Of a stretch of 29,224 nucleotides of DNA, positions 13,552 through 21,931 are shown in pieces (position 1 is the stretch's first letter; each line of letters opens with the position of its first letter). Source of the stretch: Lysobacter sp. (GTDB lineage: Bacteria; Pseudomonadota; Gammaproteobacteria; Xanthomonadales; Xanthomonadaceae); the NCBI GenBank assembly GCA_030151365.1, contig JASLDW010000043.1:1-29224 (forward strand), given 5' to 3'. The position numbers and the translations under genes were made by a program. The notes under the pieces are model-generated. The model ran no database searches, had not been told where the DNA came from, and saw nothing but the letters and a program-made list of their open reading frames with translations.

Positions 13552-14796
13552 TCAGGCGGTTTCCGGCTCGTCGGCTTCACCCTTCGCCGCGACGTTCTCG
13601 GCAGCGAGGTCGCCGGTGACGTTGCCCAGCGTGGCGAAGACGTCCGGAATGGTATCGAGCGCCATCAGCACGCCCAACGGCTCCACCGGCAGGCCCAGCG
13701 ACTGCGTAATCGGCAGGTTGGTGATCATGAAGCTGGCCTGCCCAGGCAGGCCGATCGAACCGAGGCTGACCACGACCGCCAGCGCCACGCCCACCGCCCA
13801 GTGCAGCAGGCCGATATCGACGCCATGGACCCAGGCAATGAAGGCGGCCACCACCATGTATTGCACCGGACTGGTCAAACGGAACAGCGACACCGCCATC
13901 GGCAGCACCAGCGACGGCACCCGCCGCGGATGGCCGAGTGTGCCGAGCGTGGTATCGAGCATCGCCGGCAACGACGCCAGCGACGACTGCGTGCTCATCG
14001 CCACCGCCTGCGCCGGTACGGCGGCGCGGATGAAGCGCGGCAGCGCATCGCGGCCTGCGACCGCGACCACTGCGTACATCGCGATCGCCACCAGCAGGTA
14101 GAGGCCGATCGCGGTCAGCAGATAGACCGCCAACGCGGTCAACGTGTGGATGCCGGCGCGCGCGGTGACCGAGAACACCAGCGCGAACACGCCCAGCGGC
14201 GCCACCACCAGCACCCAGCGCACGATCTGCGTCATTGCATCGGCGATGCCGTGCAGCAATTCGAATACGCGCTGCGCGCGCTCATGCTCGATTTTCGTCA
14301 ACGCGAACCCGAAGAACAGCGAGAACACCACCAGCGGCAGCATTGCGCCCTGTGCCGCGGCATTCACCGCATTGCTGGGAATGATGCTGCCCAGCCAGTC
14401 GGAGACCGCCGGCGCTTTCGGTACTGCAGTGGACGACGATGCCAGCGCTTGCGCCAATTCCGGGTTGTGCGGGAACAGGTTGAACACCATCGGCGCGATC
14501 AATGCGGCCACCGCGGCGGCGAACCCCAACAACACCAGGAACACGATCAGCGCGCGACGCGCCAACCGCCCCGACGCCGCGGCATCGCGCGCGGTGCCGA
14601 CGCCGAGCGTCACCAGCGCACCGACCAGCGGCACCACCGTCATCTGCAGCGCGTTGATCCACAGCTTGCCGAACGGTTGCAGCACATCGGCGACGGCCGC
14701 GGCCTGTTGCGGGGCGAATGCGGCGAAAACCAGGCCGCCCACGGCGGCGAGGACCAGCGCGATCAATACGCGCGCAGTCGCGGAGGTCGGAATCAT
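13552..14796 (-). CDS. Dicarboxylate/amino acid:cation symporter (DAACS family)
   Basis: This 414-residue inner-membrane transporter has about eight hydrophobic segments and the family's two re-entrant loops. Recognisable parts are LQPFGKLWINALQMTVVPLVGALVTLGV near the N-terminus, the serine-rich STQSSLASLPAML, and SIGLPGQASFMITNLPI in the C-terminal substrate-binding half. It should couple uptake of a C4-dicarboxylate or acidic amino acid to Na+ or H+. The serine-rich loop reads QSSLASLP, and the NMDGT motif of classical GltP/DctA is not seen, so specificity is uncertain. ATG 14796 overlaps the TGA of the upstream L,D-transpeptidase gene (ATGA), so translation is coupled. Confidence 0.9.
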   Translation of the reverse strand: MIPTSATARVLIALVLAAVGGLVFAAFAPQQAAAVADVLQPFGKLWINALQMTVVPLVGALVTLGVGTARDAAASGRLARRALIVFLVLLGFAAAVAALIAPMVFNLFPHNPELAQALASSSTAVPKAPAVSDWLGSIIPSNAVNAAAQGAMLPLVVFSLFFGFALTKIEHERAQRVFELLHGIADAMTQIVRWVLVVAPLGVFALVFSVTARAGIHTLTALAVYLLTAIGLYLLVAIAMYAVVAVAGRDALPRFIRAAVPAQAVAMSTQSSLASLPAMLDTTLGTLGHPRRVPSLVLPMAVSLFRLTSPVQYMVVAAFIAWVHGVDIGLLHWAVGVALAVVVSLGSIGLPGQASFMITNLPITQSLGLPVEPLGVLMALDTIPDVFATLGNVTGDLAAENVAAKGEADEPETA

Positions 14797-15569
14797 GGCG
14801 TCGGCAGTTTCCAGTCGCGTTGCAGTCGGGCGTATTCGGACTTCGGCAGCAGCACGAACACCGGATGGTCTTCCTGCTTCAGCCAACCGAGCAGCGCGTC
14901 CATGGTCGCTTCGGCCATCGCAGTGCAACCGGACGTGGTCTGGTCGGGACGACCCCACAGATGGGCGAAGATGCAGCTGCCACCATTGGCGACGCCGTTG
15001 GAATTGTGCTCGATCACGAAGCCTTCCTTGTAGCGATGGTCGTCCGCCTTCAACAGGTCGAGGCGCATGCGTTCGCTGGCGCCCTTCACCGCATCGGCGC
15101 CGACCACGTGCGCATCGACGATCCTGTTGTACAGCGGCGATCCCGGGACATCGACGCACCAACTGCTGGCGGTCATCGGAAGGTACTGGAGACCGGTGGC
15201 CAGCGACGGTGCCGCGCCAAACGCGGGACCGATGGCGAACACGCCGGCGGGATTGCGACCGTCGCCTTCGTGCTTCTGCGGGCCATCCGATTGCGCGGGA
15301 CTCAGGCCTCGCCCCCACGCGCTGCCGGAACGACCGAGCACCACCGGCGAGGCATCACCGACCGCGACCCACGCGCCATCGCCGGCATCGCGGCGATAAC
15401 GACGCAATGTCGCCTGGGTGGCATCCCAGTCGGGCGTGACCACCACGATCATCTGGCGCGCGTCCTGCCACGCCTGCGCTGCAGGCCGGGCCGCATCCGG
15501 GGCAGTCGCGCATCCGGTGAACAGCCCCGAAACGGAGATGGACGCGGCAAGCAGAATCGATCTGTTCAT
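14793..15569 (-). CDS. L,D-transpeptidase family lipoprotein (YkuD-like)
   Basis: This 258-residue protein has a lipoprotein signal (LFTGC, Cys20). The catalytic domain at about 105-255 carries the signature HSNGVANGG..., His203 (FAHLW) and TSGCTAM with Cys215 as nucleophile. Known reaction of the fold: L,D-transpeptidation of peptidoglycan stems or attachment of lipoproteins to them. This subgroup (YafK/ErfK-distant, first strand VVVTPDWDATQATLRRY) is less characterised, so the substrate is inferred. The -10 box TATGCT lies six bases before ATG 15569 and no Shine-Dalgarno is seen, which points to a leaderless mRNA. The stop overlaps the symporter start. Confidence 0.87.
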   Translation of the reverse strand: MNRSILLAASISVSGLFTGCATAPDAARPAAQAWQDARQMIVVVTPDWDATQATLRRYRRDAGDGAWVAVGDASPVVLGRSGSAWGRGLSPAQSDGPQKHEGDGRNPAGVFAIGPAFGAAPSLATGLQYLPMTASSWCVDVPGSPLYNRIVDAHVVGADAVKGASERMRLDLLKADDHRYKEGFVIEHNSNGVANGGSCIFAHLWGRPDQTTSGCTAMAEATMDALLGWLKQEDHPVFVLLPKSEYARLQRDWKLPTP

Positions 15570-15575
15570 GGCCGC

Positions 15576-15581
15576 AGCATA
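15576..15581 (-). promoter_or_regulatory. -10 box TATGCT, leaderless start of the L,D-transpeptidase gene
   Basis: On the - strand TATGCT is followed by GCGGCC and ATG (15569). The gap is the same six bases as at 7070, 19935, 22589 and 28069. Confidence 0.55.
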
Positions 15582-15634
15582 CCCGCCACGCCGCGGGCTG
15601 TGGCAACCTGATCCTTTCCGCTCCCACGGCCCGG

Positions 15635-16309
15635 ATGACTGCGATCCCCGAATGGAATGGCGACGTGAAGGCCGCGCGCGAATTGCAGCGCGAACTGGCC
15701 ACGCGCGTGGTCGTGCGCGACGACTATCCGCGCCCGTTGCGCACGGTGGCGGGACTCGATGTCGGCTTCGAGGATGGCGGCGCGATCACCCGTGCCGCGG
15801 CGGTCCTGCTGGATGCCGAAACGCTTGCCGTGCTCGACCAACGGGTCGCCAGGGTTCCGACACGGATGCCCTACATTCCCGGGCTGCTGTCGTTCCGCGA
15901 ATTGCCGGCGCTCGTCCCTGCGCTGGAAGCACTGTCGCAGATGCCCGACCTGGTCTTCGTCGACGGCCACGGCATCGCCCATCCGCGTCGACTCGGCATC
16001 GCAGCGCATGCCGGCGTGGTGACCGGGCTACCGACCATCGGTGTCGCCAAGTCGGTACTGGTCGGCACGTCGAAGCCGCTGCACGAAATGCGCGGCGCAC
16101 ACGCCCCGCTGCGCGATGGCAATGAACAGATCGGCTGGATGCTGCGCAGCAAGGAACGCTGCCTGCCATTGATCGTCTCGCCGGGTCATCGGGTCTCGAT
16201 GGCCGCGGCACCGGAACTGGTGATGCGTTTCGTCACCCGTTATCGCTTGCCCGAACCGACGCGTCTCGCCGATCGCCTGGCATCACGCCGAGACGAAAAG
16301 AGGAACTGA
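15635..16309 (+). CDS. nfi: Endonuclease V
   Basis: This 224-residue protein matches deoxyinosine 3'-endonuclease. Residues in order: VAGLDVGF with Asp42, the wedge motif PYIPGLLSFRE (79-89, Tyr80 and Glu89), FVDGHGIAHPRRLGIAAH (Asp110), then TIGVAKS and the C-terminal GHRVS. The catalytic set Asp42, Glu89 and Asp110 agrees with the E. coli enzyme (D43, E89, D110). It nicks DNA one base 3' of deaminated adenine (hypoxanthine) to start repair. ATG 15635 is used; no ribosome-binding site is obvious. It is divergent from the L,D-transpeptidase gene with 65 bp between, and is followed 3 bp later by a lipoprotein gene, so the two are likely one transcript. Confidence 0.95.
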   Translation: MTAIPEWNGDVKAARELQRELATRVVVRDDYPRPLRTVAGLDVGFEDGGAITRAAAVLLDAETLAVLDQRVARVPTRMPYIPGLLSFRELPALVPALEALSQMPDLVFVDGHGIAHPRRLGIAAHAGVVTGLPTIGVAKSVLVGTSKPLHEMRGAHAPLRDGNEQIGWMLRSKERCLPLIVSPGHRVSMAAAPELVMRFVTRYRLPEPTRLADRLASRRDEKRN

Positions 16310-16312
16310 GCC

Positions 16313-16708
16313 ATGCATGCACGCAAATTCCATTCGCTCGCACTCGCCACGGTGCTGCTTCCGGCGCTGGCTTCCTGCGCTTCCGCATCGACCGCTCCGC
16401 GCGCGATGCTCGCCGTCGGCGCCAGCATCACCCTGCAGCCCGGGGAACGCGCAACGCTGCCCGATGGGAGTACGCTTCGCTATGTCGCCGTGGCCGCGGA
16501 TTCGCGTTGCCCCGAAAAGACCCAGTGCATCTGGGCCGGCGACGCCGATCTCCTGTTCGAGCTCGTGAAAACCGGCAAGGCGCCGGAACAGTTCCATCTC
16601 CACACCGGAACCGAACCGAAATCATTTCACGCCAGTGGTCACATTATTTTTCTCGATGCAGTCACGCGCGGTTCCGAAGCGCGCGCCACAGTTCGCCTGA
16701 CCCCTTGA
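16313..16708 (+). CDS. Putative lipoprotein
   Basis: This 131-residue protein has a lipobox (ALASC, Cys22) after a hydrophobic signal, so it is probably membrane-anchored on the periplasmic side. The mature domain starts with SITLQPGERATLPDGSTLRYVAV and contains DSRCPEKTQCIWAGDADLLFEL, whose two cysteines are probably disulfide-linked. The end has IIFLDAVTRGSEARATVRLTP, a beta-sandwich-like pattern. The DSRCP...CIWAG motif recurs in small proteobacterial lipoproteins of unknown function. AGGAACTG precedes ATG 16313; the start is 3 bp after nfi. No link to DNA repair is implied. Confidence 0.75.
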   Translation: MHARKFHSLALATVLLPALASCASASTAPRAMLAVGASITLQPGERATLPDGSTLRYVAVAADSRCPEKTQCIWAGDADLLFELVKTGKAPEQFHLHTGTEPKSFHASGHIIFLDAVTRGSEARATVRLTP

Positions 16709-16727
16709 AATACAGCGATTTTCATCA

Positions 16728-16756
16728 TTGACACGCATGCAAATCCTTGATAACTG
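16728..16756 (+). promoter_or_regulatory. Possible promoter of the 16783 gene
   Basis: TTGACA (perfect -35) at 16728-16733 lies 17 bp before TAACTG at 16751-16756, a poor -10; GATAAC at 16749 is an alternative at 15 bp. It sits in the only gap before the gene. Confidence 0.35.
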
Positions 16757-16782
16757 GGAATCGGTGATTCGAGGGGAGTGTC

Positions 16783-17226
16783 ATGCGCATCCTGTTTCCG
16801 TCCGCTGTCCTGGCGCTGTTGCTGGCATCGCCGGGAATCTCGTCGGCACAATCGGCAACCAAATGCCCGAACTTGCCAGTGAACAGCGGTTTGGCCTGGC
16901 AGGAAATCCAGAGCGACACACTCCTCTTCTGTCGTGCGGTACGCAGCGATGGCAGCGACGCTTTCGCGCTCACCTTCACCCGCAAGCCGACCTTCGAACC
17001 CGATCGCCGCAATGTAGCCGACGTCAGCACCTTCGATGGACAGTCGCTGCAGTGGTATCGCTCGACGCTGGTGGGCAGCCCCGAACTGCAGGTGCGCGAA
17101 GCCTTGGTGCGCCTGAATGACGGCACCAGCCTGCAAATGGTCGTGCGTGCCGGCGACGATGCCGGTCTGCAACGCGCGTTCGGCGAGATCTCGGCCCTGA
17201 AGATTTCCGCTATCGCGACCCGCTGA
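16783..17226 (+). CDS. Secreted protein, paralogue of the 5257 gene
   Basis: This 147-residue protein has a signal peptide (cleavage near residue 22, ISSAQ) and is expected in the periplasm. The mature N-terminus CPNLPVNSGLAWQ, a second cysteine (LLFCRAV), and the later DGQSLQWYRS match the same elements in the protein at 5257-5676. The C-terminal halves also align as LVRLNDGTSLQMVVR and LLHLDRKILMHVWI. No domain is recognised. GGGGAG lies before ATG 16783. It sits in core chromosome next to rlmKL, whereas its paralogue sits beside integron remains, so this may be the resident copy. It converges with rlmKL with 18 bp between. Confidence 0.75.
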   Translation: MRILFPSAVLALLLASPGISSAQSATKCPNLPVNSGLAWQEIQSDTLLFCRAVRSDGSDAFALTFTRKPTFEPDRRNVADVSTFDGQSLQWYRSTLVGSPELQVREALVRLNDGTSLQMVVRAGDDAGLQRAFGEISALKISAIATR

Positions 17227-17244
17227 CGACAGCACGACCGGGCA

Positions 17245-19374
17245 TTAGCGCGGGCGCAACCGCCACGCGCGATGGATGCGCGGATCGCGGGCGTAATCGG
17301 GCGGAATCGTTGCCGCCGTGATGTCCTCGACCATCGCGAATTCCGCGACGGCATCCGCGTCGAGCTTGAAGCGGCGCGCGTTGTTGGAGAAATAAAGCAC
17401 GCCCTCCGGCGCCAGCCGCGCCATCGCCAATCGCAGCAATTCCACGTGTTCGCGCTGGACGTCGAAGTCCTGGGCGCGCTTGGAGTTGGAGAAGGTCGGC
17501 GGATCGCAGAACACCAGGTCGTACTGGCCGCGCTCGCGCCGCAGCCATTCCATCACGTCGGCCTGCACCAGCTGGTGCGATGGTCCGCCAATTTCGTTTT
17601 CGCGCAGGTTGTCGGCCAGCCACCCGAGGTAGGTCGCGGAGAGATCGACGCTGGTCGTGGCGGTTGCATCGCCCAGCGCCGCCTGCACGGTGGCAACGCC
17701 GGTGTAGCAGAACAGGTTGAGGAAACGCAGCTTGCGCGCCTCCGCGTTCAGGCGCATGCGCAGCGGGCGATGGTCGAGGAACAGCCCGGTATCGAGATAA
17801 TCGAACAGGTTCACCAGCACGCGCGCGCGTCCTTCGCGCACCACGAGGCGGTCGCCGCGCTGGTCGAACTGGCCGTATTTGCTGCCGCCCTTGCCGATCC
17901 GCCGCGTCTTCAACACCACGCGCTCGCGTGGCAACTCGAAGACTTCGCGCGCGGCCGCCAGCAGATCGCCGAGACGACGGCGCGCCAGGGCTTCGGGAAT
18001 ATCCGCCGGCGCCGCGTATTCCTGCACGTGCAGCCAGCGTTCGCCGCTGTCGGCATCGGTATAGGCATCGATGGCGGCGGCATATTCGGGAATGTCGGCG
18101 TCATAGGCGCGCCAGCAGGAAATGCCCTCGCGTTCGCGCCAGGCCTTCGATTGCTTCAGCGTCTTGCGCAGGCGATTGGCGACCATCTGCGCGCCTTCGT
18201 TCAGCGCCGGCGTCTCCTCGCGCGCTTCCGGCGCGATGCGATCGCAGACCAGCAGCGCGCATTCGAGCGCACCGTTGTAGAGAGTATAGAGCTTGCGTCC
18301 GCGCAGGCCGGTCGCGCGCGCCAGCGTGGCGTCGCCGCACAACAGGCTGGCGCTCCACGCCGGCACCGTGCGTTTGAGGGCATCGCCCAGCGCCAGGTAG
18401 AGATCGCTGCCGGTGGCGAGGCGCACGTCATAGGGCGGATTGCAGGCGACCAGGCCGTTCGCTTCCGGCGGCTGGAATCCATCGCGGACATCGGCGACCT
18501 GGAAATCGATCAGTTCGGCGACGCCGGCGGACAAGGCATTGGCCCGCGCATTGCGGACCACGCCGGGATCGATGTCGCGACCATGGAAGACCGGCTTCAG
18601 CGCAGCCAACCCGGTCTCGGCGCGCTGTTCCGCTTCGTTGCGCAGCGATCGCCATGCGGCGACGTCGAATCCGGGCCATCGGGTCGGCAGCGCATCGCCA
18701 TACCGGCGCAGTCCCGGCGCGACATCGGCGGCCATCAACGCGCCTTCGATCAGCAGGGTGCCGCTGCCGCACATCGGATCGAACAATCCGCCGCCTTCGC
18801 CATGCAGCTTTGGCCAGCGTCCGCGGAGCAGCACGGCGGCAGCCAACGGTTCCTTGAGCGGCGCCGCGCCTTGCTCGCCACGCCAACCGCGACGGTGCAA
18901 GGCACCGCCGAGATCGATCGAGACGATCGCACGGCCCTTGCGCACCACCAGGTTGAAACGCACGTCCGGTGACTCGGTATCGACGTCGGGACGTTCGCCG
19001 CGTTCCTGGCGATAACGATCGACGATCGCGTCCTTGAGGCGCAATGCCGCGAATCCGCCATGACGGATGCCCTCGCCGGAGACGTGGGCATCAACAGCGA
19101 ACGTCTGGTTCGCGTACAGGTGCAAGGTCCAGTCGGTGTCCAACGCACCGGAATACAACGCGGCCTCATCCGGGCAGTCGAATTCCGCGATCGGCCACAG
19201 CACGCGACTGGCCAGCCGCGACCACAGCAGCGCGTGTTGCGCATCGCGTAGGGTCCCGCGCACGTTGACGCCGGCGGTCGCTGCAGTCGCCTTTGCACCC
19301 GCCGCGATCAACTCGTCGGCGAGCAGGTATTCCAGGCCGCGGGCGCAGCTGACGAAGAAACGTTGATCGCTCAC
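17245..19374 (-). CDS. rlmL: Bifunctional 23S rRNA methyltransferase RlmK/RlmL
   Basis: This 709-residue protein has three parts. An N-terminal THUMP-containing region covers about 1-160 (RFFVSCARGLEYLLADEL). The RlmL domain has FDPMCGSGTLLIEGA (SAM site) and CNPPYD (catalytic). The C-terminal RlmK domain has FLNLFCYTGVATVQAALGDA and FCDPPTFSNSKR. Known role: m2G2445 by RlmL and m7G2069 by RlmK in the peptidyl-transferase region of 23S rRNA. The fused form is normal in gammaproteobacteria and is complete here. The start is GTG 19374, overlapping the TGA of the upstream hydrolase gene (GTGA), so translation is coupled. Confidence 0.97.
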   Translation of the reverse strand: MSDQRFFVSCARGLEYLLADELIAAGAKATAATAGVNVRGTLRDAQHALLWSRLASRVLWPIAEFDCPDEAALYSGALDTDWTLHLYANQTFAVDAHVSGEGIRHGGFAALRLKDAIVDRYRQERGERPDVDTESPDVRFNLVVRKGRAIVSIDLGGALHRRGWRGEQGAAPLKEPLAAAVLLRGRWPKLHGEGGGLFDPMCGSGTLLIEGALMAADVAPGLRRYGDALPTRWPGFDVAAWRSLRNEAEQRAETGLAALKPVFHGRDIDPGVVRNARANALSAGVAELIDFQVADVRDGFQPPEANGLVACNPPYDVRLATGSDLYLALGDALKRTVPAWSASLLCGDATLARATGLRGRKLYTLYNGALECALLVCDRIAPEAREETPALNEGAQMVANRLRKTLKQSKAWREREGISCWRAYDADIPEYAAAIDAYTDADSGERWLHVQEYAAPADIPEALARRRLGDLLAAAREVFELPRERVVLKTRRIGKGGSKYGQFDQRGDRLVVREGRARVLVNLFDYLDTGLFLDHRPLRMRLNAEARKLRFLNLFCYTGVATVQAALGDATATTSVDLSATYLGWLADNLRENEIGGPSHQLVQADVMEWLRRERGQYDLVFCDPPTFSNSKRAQDFDVQREHVELLRLAMARLAPEGVLYFSNNARRFKLDADAVAEFAMVEDITAATIPPDYARDPRIHRAWRLRPR

Positions 19375-19892
19375 AACGTGCGCAACAGTTCGGCGAAGGC
19401 GTCGCGCGATGCCTCCACATGCGCGCCAAGGCGATGCGAGTCATCAACCATCAGCAGGCGCGCGCGACGCGGCTGCGCCCATGCCACGACCTCGGTGGCC
19501 GGGATCAGTTCGTCGTCCCAGCCATGCAGGATCGACAGCGGGACAGCGGCTGCGTCCAGGCGCGGCGCCGGCCCCATCTGGATGGGTGGCGCCATCAGGA
19601 ACAGCCCGCGCACCGGGCGCTGCAGGCTGGCGAATCCGGAGATATAGGCGCCGAGGCTCGAACCTGCCAGCACTACCGGACCGGCGGGCGCGGCATCGAT
19701 GCGCGACAACAGGCGCTGCATGCGCGCGGGCACGTCGCCGAGTTCGCTCACGTCGCGGCGGGCATCGAGATCGGTGTAGTCGGGGCGTTCATGGCTCCAG
19801 CCGAGCGCTTCGGCGGCCTCCGCCAGTGCGGTGACCTTGGTCGCATCCGGCCCGCTTTCGAATCCGTGGGAGAGGATGCAATGGCCCTTCAT
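19371..19892 (-). CDS. Alpha/beta hydrolase, YqiA-like
   Basis: This 173-residue cytoplasmic protein has the N-terminal strand-turn CILSHGFESGPDATKV (oxyanion HGF). The nucleophile elbow is GSSLGAY near residue 80, the acid is in LHGWDDELIP, and the catalytic His is in DDSHRLGAHV. All catalytic elements are present. Size and layout fit small YqiA/UPF0227-like esterases, whose natural substrates are unknown. ATG 19892 lacks an obvious ribosome-binding site. The gene overlaps rlmKL by four bases and both are probably one transcript, divergent from the amidase gene across 42 bp. Confidence 0.85.
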   Translation of the reverse strand: MKGHCILSHGFESGPDATKVTALAEAAEALGWSHERPDYTDLDARRDVSELGDVPARMQRLLSRIDAAPAGPVVLAGSSLGAYISGFASLQRPVRGLFLMAPPIQMGPAPRLDAAAVPLSILHGWDDELIPATEVVAWAQPRRARLLMVDDSHRLGAHVEASRDAFAELLRTL

Positions 19893-19917
19893 TCACGCAA
19901 ATCCAATGAAAGGTGAC

Positions 19918-19929
19918 GATGCTAGCATC
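19918..19929. promoter_or_regulatory. Palindrome GATGCTAGCATC holding a -10 box in both directions
   Basis: The perfect 12-bp palindrome is in the centre of the 42-bp divergent gap. On the + strand TAGCAT (19923-19928) lies six bases before ATG 19935, giving a leaderless arrangement; on the - strand the same hexamer lies 26 bp before ATG 19892. Confidence 0.5.
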
Positions 19930-19934
19930 CCGCG

Positions 19935-20522
19935 ATGTCCAGACCGCCCGCCATGCGCCACGAGCCATTGCCCTACGAGGCGTTGCTGGCCGGACGCGCG
20001 CTGGCGGATATCGACACCGTGGTCATCCACTGCACCGAACTGCCCGACATCGGCACCGCGCGCGAATACGGCGAAACCATCCACTATCCGGACAGCGGCA
20101 CCGGCAACAGCGGCCACTACTACATCGAGCGCGGTGGCCGGGTTCACCAGTGGATCGACCACGCCCGCATCGCCCACCACACCCGCGGCTGGAACCCGCG
20201 CAGCATCGGCATCGAACTGGTGAACCTCGGGCGCTGGCCGGACTGGCTGGATTCCCGCCATCAGGCGATGGACGAGCCGTATACCGATGCGCAGATCGAG
20301 GCGCTGATCGACCTCCTCCATCGCCTGAAGAAACAACTGCCGAACCTGCGCTGGATGGCCGGCCACGAGGATCTGGATACCGACATGGTGCCGGCCAGCG
20401 ACGACCCCGAAAAACTGGTGCATCGCAAGCGCGATCCCGGGCCGCATTTCCCGTGGCAGCGGGTCGAGGCGGCGGTGGCGCTGCAGCGCATTCCCGTGGG
20501 GAGCCGATCGGATTCCCTATAA
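19935..20522 (+). CDS. N-acetylmuramoyl-L-alanine amidase, AmpD-like
   Basis: This 195-residue protein is a zinc amidase_2 domain without a signal peptide, so probably cytoplasmic and acting in cell-wall recycling on 1,6-anhydro-muropeptides. Zinc ligands can be placed by comparison with AmpD: His32 (VIHCTE), His144 (GHEDLD) and Asp167 (KRDPGPHFPW). The middle has GHYYIERGGRVHQWIDHARIAHHTRGWN and IGIELVN. Compared with AmpD, the proximal GHEDLD...RDPG loop is longer. ATG 19935 is used, with ATG 19953 as alternative. There is no Shine-Dalgarno, and a TAGCAT -10 box six bases upstream suggests a leaderless mRNA. AmpD itself is possible, but other recycling amidases cannot be excluded. Confidence 0.88.
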   Translation: MSRPPAMRHEPLPYEALLAGRALADIDTVVIHCTELPDIGTAREYGETIHYPDSGTGNSGHYYIERGGRVHQWIDHARIAHHTRGWNPRSIGIELVNLGRWPDWLDSRHQAMDEPYTDAQIEALIDLLHRLKKQLPNLRWMAGHEDLDTDMVPASDDPEKLVHRKRDPGPHFPWQRVEAAVALQRIPVGSRSDSL

Positions 20523-20523
20523 T
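20518..20523 (+). promoter_or_regulatory. -10 box TATAAT of tesB
   Basis: A consensus TATAAT spans the stop codon of the amidase gene (TAA at 20520-20522), 27 bp before ATG 20551. No good -35 box is seen. Confidence 0.5.
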
Positions 20524-20550
20524 TGCGGCATCGCAACAGCCGCCGCACGC

Positions 20551-21441
20551 ATGACGCCCCCCGTCCTCGAACTCGTTGAACTCCTGAAGCTGGAACGGCT
20601 GGAAGAAGATCTCTTCCGCGGCCAGAGCCGCGACATCGGCACCAAATACGTCTTCGGCGGCCAGGTTCTGGGCCAGGCGCTGTCCGCGGCGCAGGCGACG
20701 GTCGACAGCGAGACCAGCGACCGCAACGCCCACTCCCTGCATGCGTACTTCCTGCGCGCCGGCGACATCGAGGCGCCGATCGTCTACCAGGTCGACCGCA
20801 CCCGCGACGGCGGCAGCTTCTCCGTGCGCCGCGTCACCGCGATCCAGCACGGCAAGGTGATCTTTTTCTGCGCGGCGTCGTTCCACACCCCCGAACCGGG
20901 CGGCGAGCACCAACTGTCGATGCCGGAAGTGCCGCGACCGGAAGACATCGAACCGGCGCCGCCGCTGTCGCCGGAAGAACTGGCGAAACTGCCGACCAAG
21001 GTGCAGCGCTGGCTCGATCGCTCCGGACCGTTCGAATTCCGCCACGTCTATCCGCGCGACGAACTCAATCCGCCCAAGCGCCCGCCCTACCAGCAAGTGT
21101 GGTTCCGCCTCGCCGACAAGGTCGGCGACGATCCCGAATTGCACCGCGCCCTGCTCGCCTACGCTTCCGATTTCCACCTGCTCGGCACCGCGACCTTCCC
21201 GCACGGCATCAGCTATTACCAGCCGAACGTGGCGATGGCATCGCTCGACCACGCGCTGTGGTTCCATCGTCCGTTCCGCGCCGACGACTGGCTGCTCTAT
21301 TCGATCGACAGCCCCAGCGTGCAGGATGCGCGCGGACTGGCGCGCGGCCAGATCTTCGATCGCCATGGCAAGCTGGTGGCGAGTACCGCGCAGGAAGGCA
21401 TGATCCGCGTCGGAACCATGCCTGCAAAGGCGGGGGGCTGA
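20551..21441 (+). CDS. tesB: Acyl-CoA thioesterase II
   Basis: This 296-residue protein is a double hot-dog thioesterase. The N-terminal half has LEEDLFRGQSRDIGTKYVFGGQVLGQAL and SLHAYFLRAGD; RDGGSFSVRRVTAIQ is the usual core. The C-terminal half has LLAYASDFHLLGTA, where the Asp is the catalytic residue of TesB, then HALWFHRPFRADDWLLY and RGLARGQIFDRHGKLVASTAQEGMIR. It hydrolyses medium- and long-chain acyl-CoA. Length matches E. coli TesB (about 286). The ribosome-binding site is poor. The stop is one base before the next gene, so the two are cotranscribed. Confidence 0.95.
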   Translation: MTPPVLELVELLKLERLEEDLFRGQSRDIGTKYVFGGQVLGQALSAAQATVDSETSDRNAHSLHAYFLRAGDIEAPIVYQVDRTRDGGSFSVRRVTAIQHGKVIFFCAASFHTPEPGGEHQLSMPEVPRPEDIEPAPPLSPEELAKLPTKVQRWLDRSGPFEFRHVYPRDELNPPKRPPYQQVWFRLADKVGDDPELHRALLAYASDFHLLGTATFPHGISYYQPNVAMASLDHALWFHRPFRADDWLLYSIDSPSVQDARGLARGQIFDRHGKLVASTAQEGMIRVGTMPAKAGG

Positions 21442-21442
21442 C

Positions 21443-21841
21443 ATGCGCCAGGTCTTCACCAGTCGCCGACTCGAGAACGCCGAAGGCGTGGCCAAGTTGC
21501 TGGAAGCCGCCGGCATCGAGGTCCGGATCATGAACGGGCGCTCGTACAAGGGCACCCATCGCCACGCCTTCAGCTATCGCGAGAACGTGCGCAACAAGGA
21601 ACCGCAGCCGGAAGTCTGGGTGGTGCGCACCGACCAGTTGCCGCAGGCGCGCAAACTGCTGCACGAAGCAGGACTGCTCGATCGTTCCAACAGTCCGGAA
21701 AGCGCGCCGCTGACGTTCAATTCGCGCAATGCCGCACCGCTGCCGGGGAAATCATCGTCGCAGCGCGCGAACCGCCTGCGGGTCGTGTTGCTGGTCGTTT
21801 GCGCCGCGGTCGCGGCGTGGACGTTCTTCTTCCGGCATTAA
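21443..21841 (+). CDS. DUF2007-like putative signal-transducing protein with C-terminal anchor
   Basis: This 132-residue protein has an N-terminal DUF2007-like domain (MRQVFTSRRLENAEGVAKLLEAAGIEVRIMNGRSY, then PEVWVVRTDQLPQARKLLHEAGLL; a PII-like ferredoxin fold). A Ser/Pro/Asn-rich linker follows, and then one membrane segment at about residues 113-129 (RVVLLVVCAAVAAWTFFF). The soluble domain should face the cytoplasm. The family has been labelled pathogenicity-related in xanthomonads without known mechanism. The start is one base after tesB. No ligand can be named. Confidence 0.78.
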   Translation: MRQVFTSRRLENAEGVAKLLEAAGIEVRIMNGRSYKGTHRHAFSYRENVRNKEPQPEVWVVRTDQLPQARKLLHEAGLLDRSNSPESAPLTFNSRNAAPLPGKSSSQRANRLRVVLLVVCAAVAAWTFFFRH

Positions 21842-21853
21842 GTTGGGGGTGGC

Positions 21854-21888
21854 GAAAGCATCGCACGGCGCCGCCGGTGGATGCTTTC
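21854..21888. terminator. Hairpin between convergent genes
   Basis: GAAAGCATC (21854-21862) and GATGCTTTC (21880-21888) are perfectly complementary, with CAC/GTG and GGC/GCC able to extend the stem inside. There is no T-run on either side. Position between convergent genes suggests a bidirectional terminator. Confidence 0.4.
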
Positions 21889-21931
21889 AGGAGGCGTGAG
21901 AAAGCAACAGCCCGCGCGCGGCGGCGGGTGC

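Noticed and set aside
16313..17226. Functional link of the small secreted proteins with endonuclease V or rlmKL
   Set aside because: Close spacing exists, but there is no shared pathway, and the second gene has a possible promoter of its own.
17272..18972. 566-codon + strand frame opposite rlmKL
   Set aside because: Antisense shadow; rlmKL on the other strand has full-length family agreement.
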